From assembly GCA_023014335.1 (NCBI GenBank), contig JAECYW010000018.1, forward strand, positions 496,001 through 560,000: a DNA stretch of 64,000 nucleotides. Reading direction: 5' to 3'. Of the stretch, positions 35,847 to 47,429 are shown piece after piece. The DNA is from Galerina marginata (lineage: Eukaryota > Basidiomycota > Agaricomycetes > Agaricales > Galerinaceae). Each line of letters opens with the position of its first letter. Positions within the stretch are counted from its first letter, which is position 1. Made by a program: the position numbers and the translations under genes. The notes beneath the pieces are model-generated. The model was not told the DNA's origin. It saw only the letters and a program-made list of their open reading frames with translations, and did no database searches.

Positions 35847-36840
35847 ATGCAGAATATCAACGATGCCACGAGCCACCAGGCTTTCTTTCCGCGAAGGTCG
35901 AGAAGGCTACTGTTACAGCAAAATGACAGCGAGCAGCCAGTTCCGAGTTTACAACGTTCACTCAGTAAAAGGGTTACCAGAAAACGGAAGGCCGCTGAAG
36001 AAGAACGAGCCCCAGCCAAGAAATTACGACGGGGTGTTCATGAGCGTTCAATTTGCACCCTAGACGACCTGCCTGTTGAACTGCTTCTCGAGGTCCATAT
36101 TGTGTTGTTTGCTTACCGCTGAAGTCTTCTTACCGTCCCTGCTTCCATCCAGGTGCTTGCCTTTGCGGAACCCATGGACCTACTACACCTCGCCCGCGCT
36201 TGCAAAAAATATCGCAGGCTGCTCATGACGCGTTCATCTGTTTCAATTTGGATGGCCGCTCGCTCGAACGTAGGCATGCCAGAGATCCCCCCAGACCTCA
36301 CCGAGCCCCAGTATGCCAATCTGGCCTTTGGAAAGGAGTGCTACGTACGTCTTCTGTTTATTATCTCTTTCTTATTCTGGGAGTCTCAGCTATATATTAA
36401 TGATCACCAGATTTGCGACCGGGAGTTACCCGAGAATAGTACATTCTGGCATGACCGCTTTCGGACTTGCCTAAGCTGCATGGGAGACCCCGCATAGTAG
36501 GCCTTATCCCCTCGTTCCCATACCATATCAACCGAACTTCATGTGTTTTTCCTTCCCTTCAGTTTCGTTGAAAGAGGCTGTGACCCTGCCTATCCCTCTG
36601 AACTTGAAGCGTGTTTTCATGAGTACTGCATAGCAAGCCGTGCGTAATGCAATGTTTGTATGTATCATATACCTACAGGCTCACTATACACCGACAGACA
36701 TCGACAGCGTACCATCCTGTCGTTGGGTCATATTTCGTGCCACGAAGCTTCGCTGGGTGGAACGCTACGAGAAAGCGGATAACAAGGAAGCATGCATTGC
36801 AGAAGCCAAAAGCATCCTCCCGGTACGTCTTTACTCTCCC
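35847..36840 (+). CDS. Family-3 F-box protein, end uncertain
   Basis: Exon 1 (35847-36092) has a basic N-terminus (KRVTRKRKAAEEERAPAKK) and the F-box lead LDDLPVELLLEV. Exon 2 (36153-36344) gives LAFAEPMDLLHLARACKKY, RRLLMTRSSVSIWMAARSN and the family box LTEPQYANLAFGKECY. Exon 3 starts near 36412 (ICDRELPENSTFWHDRF) with the short cysteine motif RTCLSCMG, and then meets a TAG at 36496. Further exon-like text (LKEAVTLPIPLNLKRVFMST, then RWVERYEKADNKEACIAEAK near 36750-36820) suggests a longer original gene, as in the paralog at 44.6 kb. Either an intron was missed after exon 3 or the protein is truncated. Confidence 0.6.
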
Positions 36841-37298
36841 AAAAAATATTGTGTGCTATACCATCATCGTAAATTTATACCTCTCATATTGCATTCAGCT
36901 CGCGATAGAGTATTACCTATGGTCCACACTGAAAAAGATCTGTATTCCAGCTTCCACCAAGCCCACCGAATCTTCGCACAGATGAAGTTTTGTAATACCT
37001 CGCCTTGTAGCCATCTCTACGAACGTCTCCTCATAACCAATCAACCTTTGCCTTCCCACCTCACAATTTCCGACCGTTCCCAGTTTGTTCAAGTATGGAC
37101 AATGTTTATTCTCACCAGTATAGTTTATCCTTTAACGACCAGAAAGAAGATCCGGCAGAGTCACTGCAGCCCGGGTCTGGTGTTCATAGGGTCTCCGAGT
37201 CGGACCGCGCGAGTACACCTGGAGCGTGGAGTCAACGTTAGCACACTCGTTTTTCGATAGAGATTCAAACGACACTGTATGAGGTGACCACTGCTGCG
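36841..37298. other. Downstream of the F-box gene; no separate gene seen
   Basis: Plus-strand frames continue the decayed tail of the preceding F-box gene; nothing else is recognisable. Confidence 0.35.
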
Positions 37299-37449
37299 CC
37301 CGGACTATTTTGCCGGGGAGGCAAAATCCAAAGCAAGTTGTTTGGATTTTGCCAAGTCACGTGTCCCCACCACAGGATTGGCAAAATAGGGACTGGCAAA
37401 ATTCAAACAATGTACCGTCAGATTTTGCCTACCCGTCAAAATAGTTGGG
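37299..37449. mobile_element. Short inverted-repeat element built on the word TTTTGCC
   Basis: The left end GCCCGGACTATTTTGCCGGG pairs with the right end, which reads GGCCCAACTATTTTGACGGG from the opposite strand. Inner copies of GCAAAATC and GATTTTGCC alternate. It is 151 bp with no coding capacity. No unambiguous target duplication was found. It lies about 270 bp upstream of the PalI/SUR7-like gene. Confidence 0.5.
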
Positions 37450-37714
37450 CCGCAGCAGTGGACGTCACCTCTGTGTGCCTTAATATGACGTATTTGGATA
37501 CTGATCCATTTTTAGGTCCAAGTGGCAGTGCACACTCCAGAGGATTCCACGCGTCACGGCTCTCGAGTTCGCGTCACCCGCGTCATTTCCTGGAGGCCTA
37601 GTTCGCAGAAAGCTCGGCCAAAATAGGTCAAAATCCTATAAAAATGGGTCGACAAACGAATCCTCCAACCACTCAAACTCCCACTCCCCAAAGTCCCCTT
37701 CTTCCCTCATCGGA

Positions 37715-38493
37715 ATGGCCAGAACCACCCCCATCCACCATGTAGGAACCTTCCTCATCTTCGCCGCGGCGGTTCTCCTCCTCATAACCACTATCACCGC
37801 ACCAGTGGTCAAGGACTTTGCGATGCTGAAAGTGACGCTCACGAACTCGAGCGCTGCTCGACATTCATCCGTGACTTTCGGTACATTTGGGCATTGTGTG
37901 TTAGACGTTGCCCCAGCAGCGTAAGTTCCTCGCCCTTACTTGTATCTCTGACGTTAATCTAACATTATTCCTCCCACAGAACTGACCAAGACTCATGCAG
38001 TGGCCGCTCCATCGGTTACTCTCCCATGAAGATCATGGAAGACATCGACCACGCTGACTACTCGACTGCCAGCGTCAACACTGCTGATGGATTAACCCGA
38101 GTCCAAATCATCCACCCTATAGCATGCGCGATTGCTTTCATCGCCTTTTTCTTCTCTCTCGGCGCCGGGATTTGTGGCTCCGTCCTCGCCTCCATGACAG
38201 CTACACTCGCGTGGATCATAACCACCGTCGTCCTCATAACCGATTTCGTGGCTTGGGGCATCGTGAAAGATCATGTCAACCAGGACGGAAGCGGCAGTCA
38301 TGCTGCATTCGGGACAGGGATGTGGACAGAGTTGGGTGCGATGATTGCCTTATTCTTTGGAGCATTTTTGGTGCTGTGTAGCTGCTGTGGGGCCAGGAGG
38401 AGAAGTAACAGGGGCATGAATGGAAGCGTTGCAGAGAAGCCGGCATACGCTGGTACTGGGAGGAGGAGGAGGTTTTGGCAAAGAAAATATTAA
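37715..38493 (+). CDS. PalI/Rim9-SUR7 family membrane protein
   Basis: Members of this four-TM family act at the plasma membrane in ambient pH signalling (PalI/Rim9) or at eisosomes (SUR7). Exons are 37715-37920 and 37980-38493, with intron GTAAGT to CACAG. The first TM segment is HVGTFLIFAAAVLLLITTIT. An extracellular part holds the GxCxxxxxxxxC-like cysteines (FGHCVLDVAPAATDQDSC). Three further TM segments follow: IACAIAFIAFFFSLGAGICG, MTATLAWIITTVVLITDFVA and ELGAMIALFFGAFLVLCSCC. A basic tail ends FWQRKY. The total of 239 residues is typical. Which subfamily it belongs to cannot be settled from motifs alone. Confidence 0.85.
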
Positions 38494-38798
38494 GTATTCC
38501 TGGATGGATTGATACCCTGGACATTAATTGCTGTATTATACCGCTTCGGAACCTAATTCCCAATTCTTATTTTAAGTTCCATCATCCAGTTCTGAATCGG
38601 CTTTTCTTTTCAATGCAAAATTCTAAGGTTCAGGCATACTTGCGTCGACAGGCGTCGTTATGCAGCATATTTAGCGGGCTGGAATGAGGTAGCTGATAGA
38701 CGCACGCTGGCACTGAGCGCTGAGCAGTGAGCGGCAACCAACTTATCTCCGACCACACTCTCTTCTCTAGCTCCCACGACATCCAAGCTCAGAACACA

Positions 38799-39958
38799 AT
38801 GCGCAACGTCAACGGCGACTCGACGTCTAAGGTTTCCGTTCTAAGAAGGTCTTCTAGGAAGAGAATGCCTGTGGAGCCAGTCGTCGAAGCACCACAGGCC
38901 AAGAAACGTCGTCATGTTGCTCGCGCGAGGAATGGAAAGAAACTTATCGTGAAAATAGACAAACTCGACAAACTCGACAAAATAGTCGATTTACCCGTTG
39001 ATATTGTATTTGAGGTCCTCGATCCCATCGCATATTACGAATTGAAGCTTACATCTTTTCAGATTTTCGGCTGGCTGAACCCAGTTGATCTTCTCAGTCT
39101 ATCACGCACCTCCAAGAATTGGCGCGCGTTGTTGATGACTCAATCTTCCATTTCTGTCTGGAGAACCGCTCGCTCGAACCTGGATGGCCTTCCTGATTGC
39201 CCGGATGAATTTAGCGAACCGCATGTATGCGGAGCTTGCATTTGGGAGGAGCTGCTTCGTACATATACCCGCCCCTTCTCTGCTCAGGATGCCACTCATC
39301 TGTTGCTAGTTTTGCTCCCGAAGTTCCGCTAGCGGGCGGATACTTTGGGCTGCCCGCCTCCGAACCTGTGAGAAATGTCTGCACCAGCAGCGCTCAGTCA
39401 GTCTCTCGTAGCTCATTTGTCTACTTTTCTGCTCTGATGACCGTCTTGTACTGCGATTTTTGGTATTAGTTTCATGACTTCGCTTCCTGAGCAGTATCTG
39501 GAAAGCAAAACTAATGAAATCCCCGAAGACCTTTTGAAGACAAACCTCCCTTGTGTTCGCGTAGTAACAGTACATGGTATAGTCTATGTTTGCATGTCCC
39601 CCAGCTTATTTTCCTCTAATTATCTCGAGCAGGATGCGTAGGGACATGGACCCGCTACATACCGAGAGATGTTTACTTTGGCATTGCACGACGAATACCT
39701 GGAAGCGCAAGACAAAGAGGCCTGGTTGACTCGGTACAGAGAAAGGATGGAGTCTATGAAATTGGTAAGTTAGTCAATAATCGGCGCTCTCAGGCATCTC
39801 TGTTATGAACTATCTATTATTATTAACGGAAATCTCATTGCCTTTAATCTCACACAGCATACAACTGCTTTCCAGCGCTGGGATAGACCCTCGCGTCAAA
39901 ATCAAGCAGACATAATTACCACTTTGCTTTTTCCAGGACAGTGATATCGATGCGGCCT
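38799..39958 (+). pseudogene. Family-3 F-box gene, pair 1, frame-damaged
   Basis: Start MRNVNGDSTSKVSVLRRSSR is identical in plan to the copy at 41675. Exon 1 (38799-39014) ends at the F-box lead VDLPVDIVFEV. Exon 2 (39063-39258) has LNPVDLLSLSRTSKNWRALL and SSISVWRTARSNLDGLPDCP. One extra T near 39227 breaks the conserved EPQYAELAFG box. Exon 3 contains a TAG where the paralog has TAC. The terminal-exon motif EAQDKEAWLTRYRERMESMKL is visible near 39700-39762. A nine-base repeat encoding LDK is reiterated near 38963. The gene was probably functional before these changes or sequence errors. Confidence 0.65.
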
Positions 39959-40150
39959 AATCATAAGTTGGTTTGCTTGTACATGCACTTTCAAAAGAGA
40001 ATTCTACATCACTGAATTTTATTATAATTGTTACAACATGCAACCTATCTACGTCTACAGGAGACTTGGGGTAAATTAATCTCAATAGGTTGCTTATTAA
40101 GTTAAGGATAATAGTAAGGAGTAGGTTTTGAGTGCAAGTAGGAAGAGCTA

Positions 40151-40927
40151 CAGAGTTTTCGGAAATTCTTGTCCGGCTGCCGTTTTCGGCATTTTAAAAT
40201 AAAACAAATGGATTTAATTCAAAAAAGTTTGTAAAATCCCCAGTGCCCTCATTTCCCGCTCATTTTGGATGTAAAGGCGACCATCGGATCCGCATTGAAA
40301 ATTCGGATCCATTGGTACAAAAAAACTCGCGAAACGTTGAAGTTTGAGTGACGGTTCGAGGGATTGTGCTTTCATCGATGTTCGAGTGATCTGGCATAGT
40401 CAAAGCGATATAATCGGTTCATATCTTGCTGAAAGCCTTCAATTCTAGTCACATACACCTCACGTAAAGATCACCTATCAAATGGTAGTACTTTTGGTGC
40501 AGTTGTATCTAATGAGTTGAACACACTGTTTGTGGATTCTGCAAACAGTAACTGAAATTCAACCTAGTTACACCCTCGCTGGTTTTCTTCACTATTTTTA
40601 CGTATTTCAGTCAAGGACACCTCTGCCAAACCGATCAAGCATGGATTTGATACCCTGGTTGCCCAACATGCATCATATTTCGTGAAGACTTGCGCTACAC
40701 CACTTGCTCAACCTTACTGCTAGTCCGTCCCTCAAACTCAACGCTTTCACAAATTTTTTACAGCGATCGATGCAGATCTTCAACGCGAACGCGATGCTTG
40801 TGTTTTCATTCAAAACGAACCAGAATTGAGGGCACTGACGATTTTACAAACTTTTTCGAATTAAATCTGTTTGTTTTATTTTAAAATGCCGAAAACGGCA
40901 GCCGGACAAGAATTTCCGAAAACTCTG
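40151..40927. mobile_element. 777-bp MITE with about 110-bp inverted repeats and TA target site
   Basis: The left end CAGAGTTTTCGGAAATTCTT is the reverse complement of the right end. Identity stays high for about 110 bp, including CCGGCTGCCGTTTTCGGCAT. The dinucleotide TA lies outside both ends (40149-40150 and 40928-40929), as in Tc1/mariner-type insertions. The middle has no transposase. It is inserted at the convergent junction between the pair-1 F-box gene and the truncated BTB gene. The equivalent spot between the pair-2 genes lacks it. Confidence 0.82.
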
Positions 40928-40978
40928 TACCATTCCACGGTTTCATGAATATGTTCGAGCATGGCTCGAGTTTTGCCT

Positions 40979-41525
40979 TCACAAACTCCAGTTTTCCCAT
41001 CCAAAATATTTCGGCAATTTGTTCCATAAATTAGCCCTGATATCGCCGTATAGGTCACTAACATTCTGTTCGCAGTTAGTGCAGTCGTTGTCAGCGAAGA
41101 GGGCATCGGGACCGGGACGTGGATACTGTCTCATCGGAAGTCGAATCTTCAGACCACTTTCTCCAGTGACCGGCTCGAAGAAGGAAGGTAAAATCACGAA
41201 TGCATGGACTTCGACGCAACGTTTTTGGGAAGCGCAGTGTCCGAATCCAATTTGAGGTTAGTCGCGAGCTAAAGAATCAATCATTTCATGAGGAACAACG
41301 CGTGCGATCCTGTCACGGCCAATCAAGCAAGCTTGAAGAGCTGGCACAGGGAATAAATTTGCCATAGTTTGATCGTCGCGCTCTTCGCCCAGCAAGATTT
41401 CTCGCTTTATGTAAAAAACGTCAGTTATGGAGGATGGGTGGATTGAATCACCGGGCTCACCAGAGAATATTTCTCACATAGGCGAAGGAAGGCGCCTGGG
41501 AGTACCGAGTTTAAGGAAAATTCGC
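40979..41525 (-). pseudogene. Truncated BTB gene, pair 1
   Basis: Only the 3' half of the BTB gene at 42952 remains. It has the end of exon 2 (EFSLNSVLPGAFLRLCEKYSL) and most of exon 3 (REILLGEERDDQTMANL, ACLIGRDRIARVVPHEM, then DLYGDIRANLWNKLPKYFGW). Upstream of 41525 the BTB domain is missing and replaced by the promoter region of the next F-box gene. The junction is a duplication breakpoint. A frame change occurs near 41250. Confidence 0.75.
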
Positions 41526-41674
41526 TAGACTGGCGTCGACATGCAGCATATTTAGCCGCGTAGAATGAGTCAGGTACTGATGGACGCACTGGCGCTGAGC
41601 GCTGAGCGGCGATCACACTTAACTCCGACCACTCTCTCTTTTCTTCTCCCATGACGTCCAAAGCTCATCTCACA

Positions 41675-42888
41675 ATGCGTAACGTTAACGGCGACTCAAC
41701 GTCTAAGGTTTCTGTTCTAAGAAGGTCTTCTAGGAAGAGAAAGCCTGTGGAGCCAGTCGTCGAAGCACCACAGGCCTTGAAACGTCGTCGTGTTGCTCGC
41801 GCGAGGAATGGAAAGAACCGTATCGTGGAAATAGACAAACTCGACAAACTCGACAAACTCGTCGACTTACCCGTAGATATAATACTCGAGGTCCTCGATC
41901 CCATCGCATATTACGAATTGAAGCTTACATCTTTTCAGATTTTCGGCTGGCTGAACCCAGTTGATCTTCTCAGTCTATCACGCACCTCCAAGAATTGGCG
42001 CGCGTTGTTGATGACTCGATCTTCCATTTCTGTCTGGAGAACCGCTCGCCTGAACTTGGATGGCCTTCCGGATTGCCCGGGTGGCCTTAGCGAACCGCAG
42101 TACGCGGAGCTTGCATTTGGGAGGAGCTGCTTCGTACATATACCCGCCCTTCTCTGCTCAGGATGCCACTCATCTGTTGCTAGTTTTGCTCCCGAAGTTC
42201 GGCTACCGGGCGGATACTCTGGACTGCCCGCCTCAGAACCTGTGAGAAATGTCTGCACCACAGCGCTCAGTCAGTCTCTCGTAGCTCATTTGTCTACTTT
42301 TCTGCTCTGATGACCGTCTTGCACTGCGATTTTTGGTATTAGTTTCATGACTTCGCTTCCTGAGCAGTATCTGGAAAGCAAAACTAATGAAATCCCCGAA
42401 GACCTTTTGAAGACAAAACTTCCTTGTGTACACATATTAAACCTACATGGTATAGTAATGTTTCCATGTCCTCAGCTTATTTTCCTCTAATTATATCAAG
42501 CAGGATGCGTAGGGACAATGACTCGCTACGTACCGAGAGATGTTTACTTCCGCTTGCATGAAGGATATACGGAAGCGCAAGACAAAGAAGCTTGGTTAAC
42601 TCGGTACAGAGAAAGGATGGAATCCATGAAATTGGTTAGTTTCTCAATAATCAGCGCTCCTTCAGGATCTCCGATATGAATGGTTTATTAACTGACTTTT
42701 CATTGTCTGTAATCAGCATACGACTGCTTTCGAGCTCTGGGATATGTCTCATCGCTTCAAAAATTAAGCAGGCAAGATCTGCTTGTAGCCAGCAAGGACG
42801 GAAGCAGTCTTGCGTTGTTCAGAACAGTGATGTGCCCAGATTATGAGTTGGTCAGCTTCTATTTCCAAAAGAGAATGCTACACCATTG
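41675..42888 (+). pseudogene. Family-3 F-box gene, pair 2, one extra base
   Basis: Near-identical to the pair 1 gene. Exon 1 (41675-41890) ends with LVDLPVDIILEV; exon 2 (41939-42133) is open through LNPVDLLSLSRTSKNWRALL and LSEPQYAELAFGRSCF. In exon 3 (from about 42201) one extra C in CCC near 42228 shifts the frame. With it removed, the family cysteine motif RLRTCEKCL follows. A later exon carries YVPRDVYFRLHEGYTEAQDK and EAWLTRYRERMESMKL (about 42530-42640). An in-frame Met at 41651 also exists, but the one at 41675 is conserved in pair 1. It is likely a working gene if the extra base is an error. Confidence 0.62.
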
Positions 42889-42951
42889 AGTCTTTCTTGT
42901 TGTGAATAATGTGAAAGATCAGTTTGAACAGAGGCTGGAGTTTTAGCTCTA

Positions 42952-44072
42952 CTAACGCCAGCCCTCCCATCCAAAACATTTCGGCAGTTTGTACCATAAA
43001 GTAGACCTGGCAATGCCGTATAATTCGATGATATTCTTTGCGCAGCTTGGACAGACGTTGACAGCATCGGAAGCGTCGGGAACCGGACACTTCCTTGCCG
43101 GAAATAGGATCTTCAGATCGCATCCCTTGTTGGCCGGCTCGAAGAAGGAAGGTAAAATCACTAAAAGGATTTGCGTGCAAGCTTTCTGGGTAATGCAATC
43201 TGCAGACAAATAAATGCCCTCGCGAACCAAAAGATTAAACATTTCTTGAGGAATAACGCGTGCGATCTTGTCACGGCCAATCAAGCAAGTTTGAAGAGCC
43301 TCAGGGGATAGATTTGCCATAGTTTGATCGTCGCGCTCTTCGCCCACCAAGATTTCTCGCTTCATGTGGGATACCTTCAGTTATGGAAGATTGGTGGATT
43401 AAATCACCGGGCTCACCAGGGAATATTTCTCCCAGAGACGGAGTAAGGCGCATGGTAGTACCGAGTCTACAGGAAATTCGTAGGCCAAGTTAACAATGTC
43501 GAACAAAAGACCTTTGTCGGCTGTAAAAACCTGTGTATGGTCTACCTGGTCCCACTTCTGCAAGAGTCTTGGAAATCCGTGCTTTAGTCGGCCAATAGCG
43601 TCATCAACAAAACGGACGAGGTCATATTTTCTTCCCAGTCGAATTGTGACGGAGGTAATCGCAAAGGGGATGGGTTTACGAAAATCAGCCGTGCTTGAAA
43701 ATTGGTTCAGGATTGATACAGGATATGCCAGATCGCAGTGCCTCACTCATAAAGTGCATAGAACAGGGAGAGGAGGTGCTCGATGTCCTTTGGGGAGTCT
43801 GACAAGTGCAAGACCGGGCAGCCTTCGACTGTAGGTTCTCCGCCGGGCTGCGGGAGCTGAAAGCAGTCTCCCAAGACCGTCGAATGTAGGGATAACACAG
43901 AGTGGTGAACCCGAAATTGAGTTGATTCGGCTTGGATGACTATACTCCCGTCTTTGAACCAAAATTGGGAGTTTCGTTCTACGAAAGGAACACCATTTGG
44001 TATCGAATCTGTTTCTTCATCGACCCTTTTTCTTTTCGTAGGGTGTGCGCTTGGAGTATCGGTTTGCGACAT
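42952..44072 (-). CDS. BTB/POZ domain protein, pair 2
   Basis: BTB proteins commonly serve as CUL3 ubiquitin-ligase adaptors; the role here is inferred. Exon 1 runs 44072-43747 (start MSQTDTPSAHPTKRKRVDEE). It holds the BTB fold: NSQFWFKDGSIVIQAESTQF, RVHHSVLSLHSTVLGDCF, then PVLHLSDSPKDIEHLLSLFY. Exon 2 begins near 43695 (FRKPIPFAITSVTIRLGRKY) and ends KYSL at a GTGAGC donor near 43420. Exon 3 starts near 43377 (MKREILVGEERDDQTMANL) and ends KCFGWEGWR at 42952. A CPSC pair and the LWYKLPKCFGW tail define the family C-terminus. It converges on the pair 2 F-box gene. No frame damage was noticed. Confidence 0.82.
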
Positions 44073-44575
44073 ACGGTACTGGTCCAAGATTTTGAAGACA
44101 GTGACGGCAAAATTGAAGTCCAGTAGCGAGGTCACATGAATGTGACAGATCGCGTAATCCAGAGACGCTCGAGTCTCAGACCGCTCTTGCCTTGTCCTTC
44201 CAATATCGTTCCTCTAGTTCGACATCATATCTAGGTACTGTTTCCAGATAAGCGTATCACATCGCTTTCTCTACTCTCTTTGTGTCTCTTGAGTCAGGCG
44301 TCTTTGTTTTCAATTTCTGCTGGGTCCTCCATATTAATTCCAAGAGGCGCACTTGCCTTGTTTCTTCTCCGCTGAGGTATGTCGCAATTCAAATAGACAA
44401 TAGAAGAGTCACCCATAGAAGCCCACACGATAGTTGATTAAAAGTGAGGACATTTGGCATTCACACACTTTGTCTCTGGCTATGGCCCCAAGGCCGACTG
44501 ATGTTGTGGCTTAAATACAGCTCGTTCCCCTCCATAAGCACATCGCAATCTCACGACACAAGTACACTTCAAATT
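44073..44575. other. Divergent promoter region between BTB (pair 2) and F-box (pair 3)
   Basis: About 500 bp separate the two divergent starts. No gene is seen. Confidence 0.4.
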
Positions 44576-45648
44576 ATGGACAACATTAGTGGAAACTCCG
44601 ACACCGAGATGATCGTTCTCAAGTCGTCTGCCAGAAAGCGTGGCCTGGATCCGGACGTCAAACAGTTACCGCAAGTCAAGAGACGTCGGCTCGCCCGACT
44701 ACGAAATCGCAGGAAGCCAGATGGACAGCTCGTGAACTTACTCGATCTGCCTGTCGAAATGGTTTTTGAGGTATTTGGTATCATCTGGCATTCCCGACTC
44801 GTATTCTTGACTTCGTTCTTTTAGATATTCAGCTTGTTGGACCCAGTTGACCTTGTGCACCTGTCCCGCGTCTCCAAGAGCTGGCGCAACTTACTGATGT
44901 CTCGTTCTTCGCTTTCTGTTTGGAGAGCAGCCCGTTCAAATTTATCTAACTTTCCTGATTGTCCGGACGGTCTCAATGAACCACAGTATGCAAACCTTGC
45001 TTTCGGGAAGAGTTGCTACGTAAATTTCATCGCTCACAGCTACCCAATTCTTTTTTTTTACTAACTCGAATCTTGTTGACAGTTCTGCTGCTCAAACTTA
45101 TGGCAACACGCGGTTGATTTGGGCCGGCGTCCCTCAGAACTTGTGGAAGATGCCTCCGTAACTCGGTGGGTGATCTTTTCCTGTCTTCTTTGAGCGCTAT
45201 CCCCACCTTGTATTTATACTCCGCTCCAGCAACAGGTTCATATCATCACATCCGAAGACGGATGTGAGGAAAAATTTGCCTGCCGAACTACTTTTTCTGG
45301 ATTGCTACCCCAATTTCTCGGTAGCGAACCGATCAGGCAGGCTTATGTTCGTAACGGCGCACAATTTAATTCTGATTGCTTTTTGTCAGATTTTACGAAA
45401 CAGATAACAATATATGTTCCAAAGGATATCTACACGGGTTTGCTGGATCAGTACAGTGAAGCAATCGACAAAAAAGCATGGCTAGCACAATATATGGAGA
45501 AACGCAAAGCTATGAAGCTCGTGAGTTTTATGAACAGACAGCCTTTCATAGTCTGTGAACAGAGTCCTGATTACCTACTATCTAGCACACAGATGCGTTT
45601 AACTTTTGGTCTTGGCAGCAGTTTTGGCAACATAAGGGCAAAAAGTGA
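44576..45648 (+). CDS. Family-3 F-box protein, pair 3, best-preserved copy
   Basis: Five exons: 44576-44770, 44825-45019, 45083-45165, 45236-45520 and 45586-45648. Start MDNISGNSDTEMIVL, then a basic stretch and F-box lead LLDLPVEMVFEV. Exon 2 has LLDPVDLVHLSRVSKSWRNL, SSLSVWRAARSNLSNFPDCP and LNEPQYANLAFGKSCY. Exon 3 carries the cysteine motif LRTCGRCLRNS, but its 83-nt length does not fit the flanking phases, so one base is missing or two are extra. Exon 4 (IYVPKDIYTGLLDQYSEAID then KKAWLAQYMEK) and exon 5 (HTDAFNFWSWQQFWQHKGKK) close the protein. An SCF-adaptor role is inferred from the F-box. Confidence 0.72.
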
Positions 45649-46102
45649 TTCAGGATGAGAAACTTGAATTCCCCTCACTTCTTTTCATCTCGCCCAATTC
45701 TTCTTCTTAGTAACATTAGCCATGTTGCTGGACAAAAGTACTTATTAATTCTCTGCTGAGCACAGACAGAACCTTCGTATACAACCAGTCAGTGTCAGGG
45801 CTCCAAGCCATCAAACATGCTTCAGCCAATTAACGGTCGACCTGTTGCCAGTGAGCTGGATGTCTTCCGTATCGGCGACAAACCATCACGGTTTCGCCAC
45901 AGTAACGTGCAGAAGATGATCTCTTTGTCACCCACTGTGAGGCTTCAAAACATAAGATCAACCGATAGGAAGATTCTATTCTTCATATTGTGTACAAAGT
46001 CCCAATATAGATTGACAAGACTAAGATAAAGCACCTACTCGTATAAGAGCATCACAATGTTAGGCTCCCATCATGAAAAAAGATCAAACGAAAAAACAAT
46101 AT

Positions 46103-47244
46103 TCATTCCATATCCTCAAGTGAACTCCAGGACCCCGATCCAAAATACAGCGGCAACTTGTCCCATAGCCAAATTCTGAAACGGTCATACTGGAGATTCC
46201 CTTCCTTGATGCAGTCCTCACATAGGTCACTGTCAACCTTATAGAGCCATGGGTGATCCCTTCCTGGAAACGCAATCTTCAGGTACGGCTCCTGATCAGT
46301 GAAGAAGAAAAATAAAACATCCAAAAACTCTCTAGGGCAAGCTGATTGGTCACAGTTGCTCGATTGAAATGCGCGATCCTGAATAAAGAAAGTGGAAATT
46401 CCTTGAGGAAGAGCACGCACAACCTTATCGCGACCAACCAGGCAAGTCTGGAGAGCTCGGGGCGATAAAAGTGCCATGCTTTTGTCATTGCGTTCCTCGC
46501 CTTGCAGAATTTCTAGCTTGAGAAAGGATCCATAATTAGTTTTGAAGACGAGCAGGGATAATAGACTGATCTCGTGTCACTTACTAAACTGTATGTTTGA
46601 CACAGCCGCAGGAAAGCAGCTGGGAGTATAGAGTTTATGGAGAAGTCGTATGCGAGGTTAATGATGTCGAATAGAAGCCCTTTCGTCTCAGTAAACACCT
46701 TGGAGAGATCAACTGCGTCCCACTCTCGTAATTGGCTTGGAAATCCGTGTTTCAGTCGGGCGATAGCGTCGGTAACAAACCGGATGAGGTCGTATTTTCT
46801 TCCAAGTCGAATTGTGATCGAAGTGATGGCGAATGGTATGGGTTTGTGAATATCGTGCGTACTATTGATCGATAAGTTGGTGGAAAAATTGCAGAAAAAT
46901 CAGGCAGACATAGCAACTCACTCATAGAGCGCGTAAAAAAGGCAAAACAGGTGCTCGATGTCAATGGCAGAGTCTGACAGATGCAAGACGGGACAGCCAT
47001 CAACTGTAGGTTCCCCATCCGGTTGTGGAATCTGAAAGCAGTCTTTCAAGACGGTCGAATGCAGGGATAAGACTGAGCGGTGGACCCGATATTGGGTTGA
47101 CTCTGCTTGGATGATGACACTTCCATCCTCGAACCAAAATTGGGAACTTCGCGTAATGGGAGGAGGGTCATCCGGGGTTGTATCTGTTTCTTCACCTGTC
47201 CTCTTTCTTTTCGTCGGATGAGAGCTCGAAACTTGATTCGACAT
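46103..47244 (-). CDS. BTB/POZ domain protein, pair 3
   Basis: Paralog of the pair-2 BTB gene. Exon 1 (47244 to about 46919) starts MSNQVSSSHPTKRKRTGEE and contains the BTB fold with SQFWFEDGSVIIQAESTQY, RVHRSVLSLHSTVLKDCF and PVLHLSDSAIDIEHLFCLFY. Exon 2 (about 46866-46588) has IPFAITSITIRLGRKYDLIR and ends with LRLCQTYSL. Exon 3 (about 46515-46103) has LSPRALQTCLVGRDKVVRAL and ends at LWDKLPLYFGSGSW. It converges on the pair-3 F-box gene and diverges, 185 bp apart, from the WD40 gene. The frame appears intact. Confidence 0.82.
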
Positions 47245-47429
47245 ACGGCTGGGCTCGTTTGATGAGGGACTGCCAGTAGGTTGGTAACGTTCGTTGTGAA
47301 AGCTTGAACATTGCTTGTTACAGAGTCACCTGAGTGTGACCTGATCGTGTAAATTAGAGTCACCTCTCGGTTGTCCTTGAGGAGGAGTCAGCTTGTCACC
47401 GAACACTTCTTCACGGAGAAACTATAACC

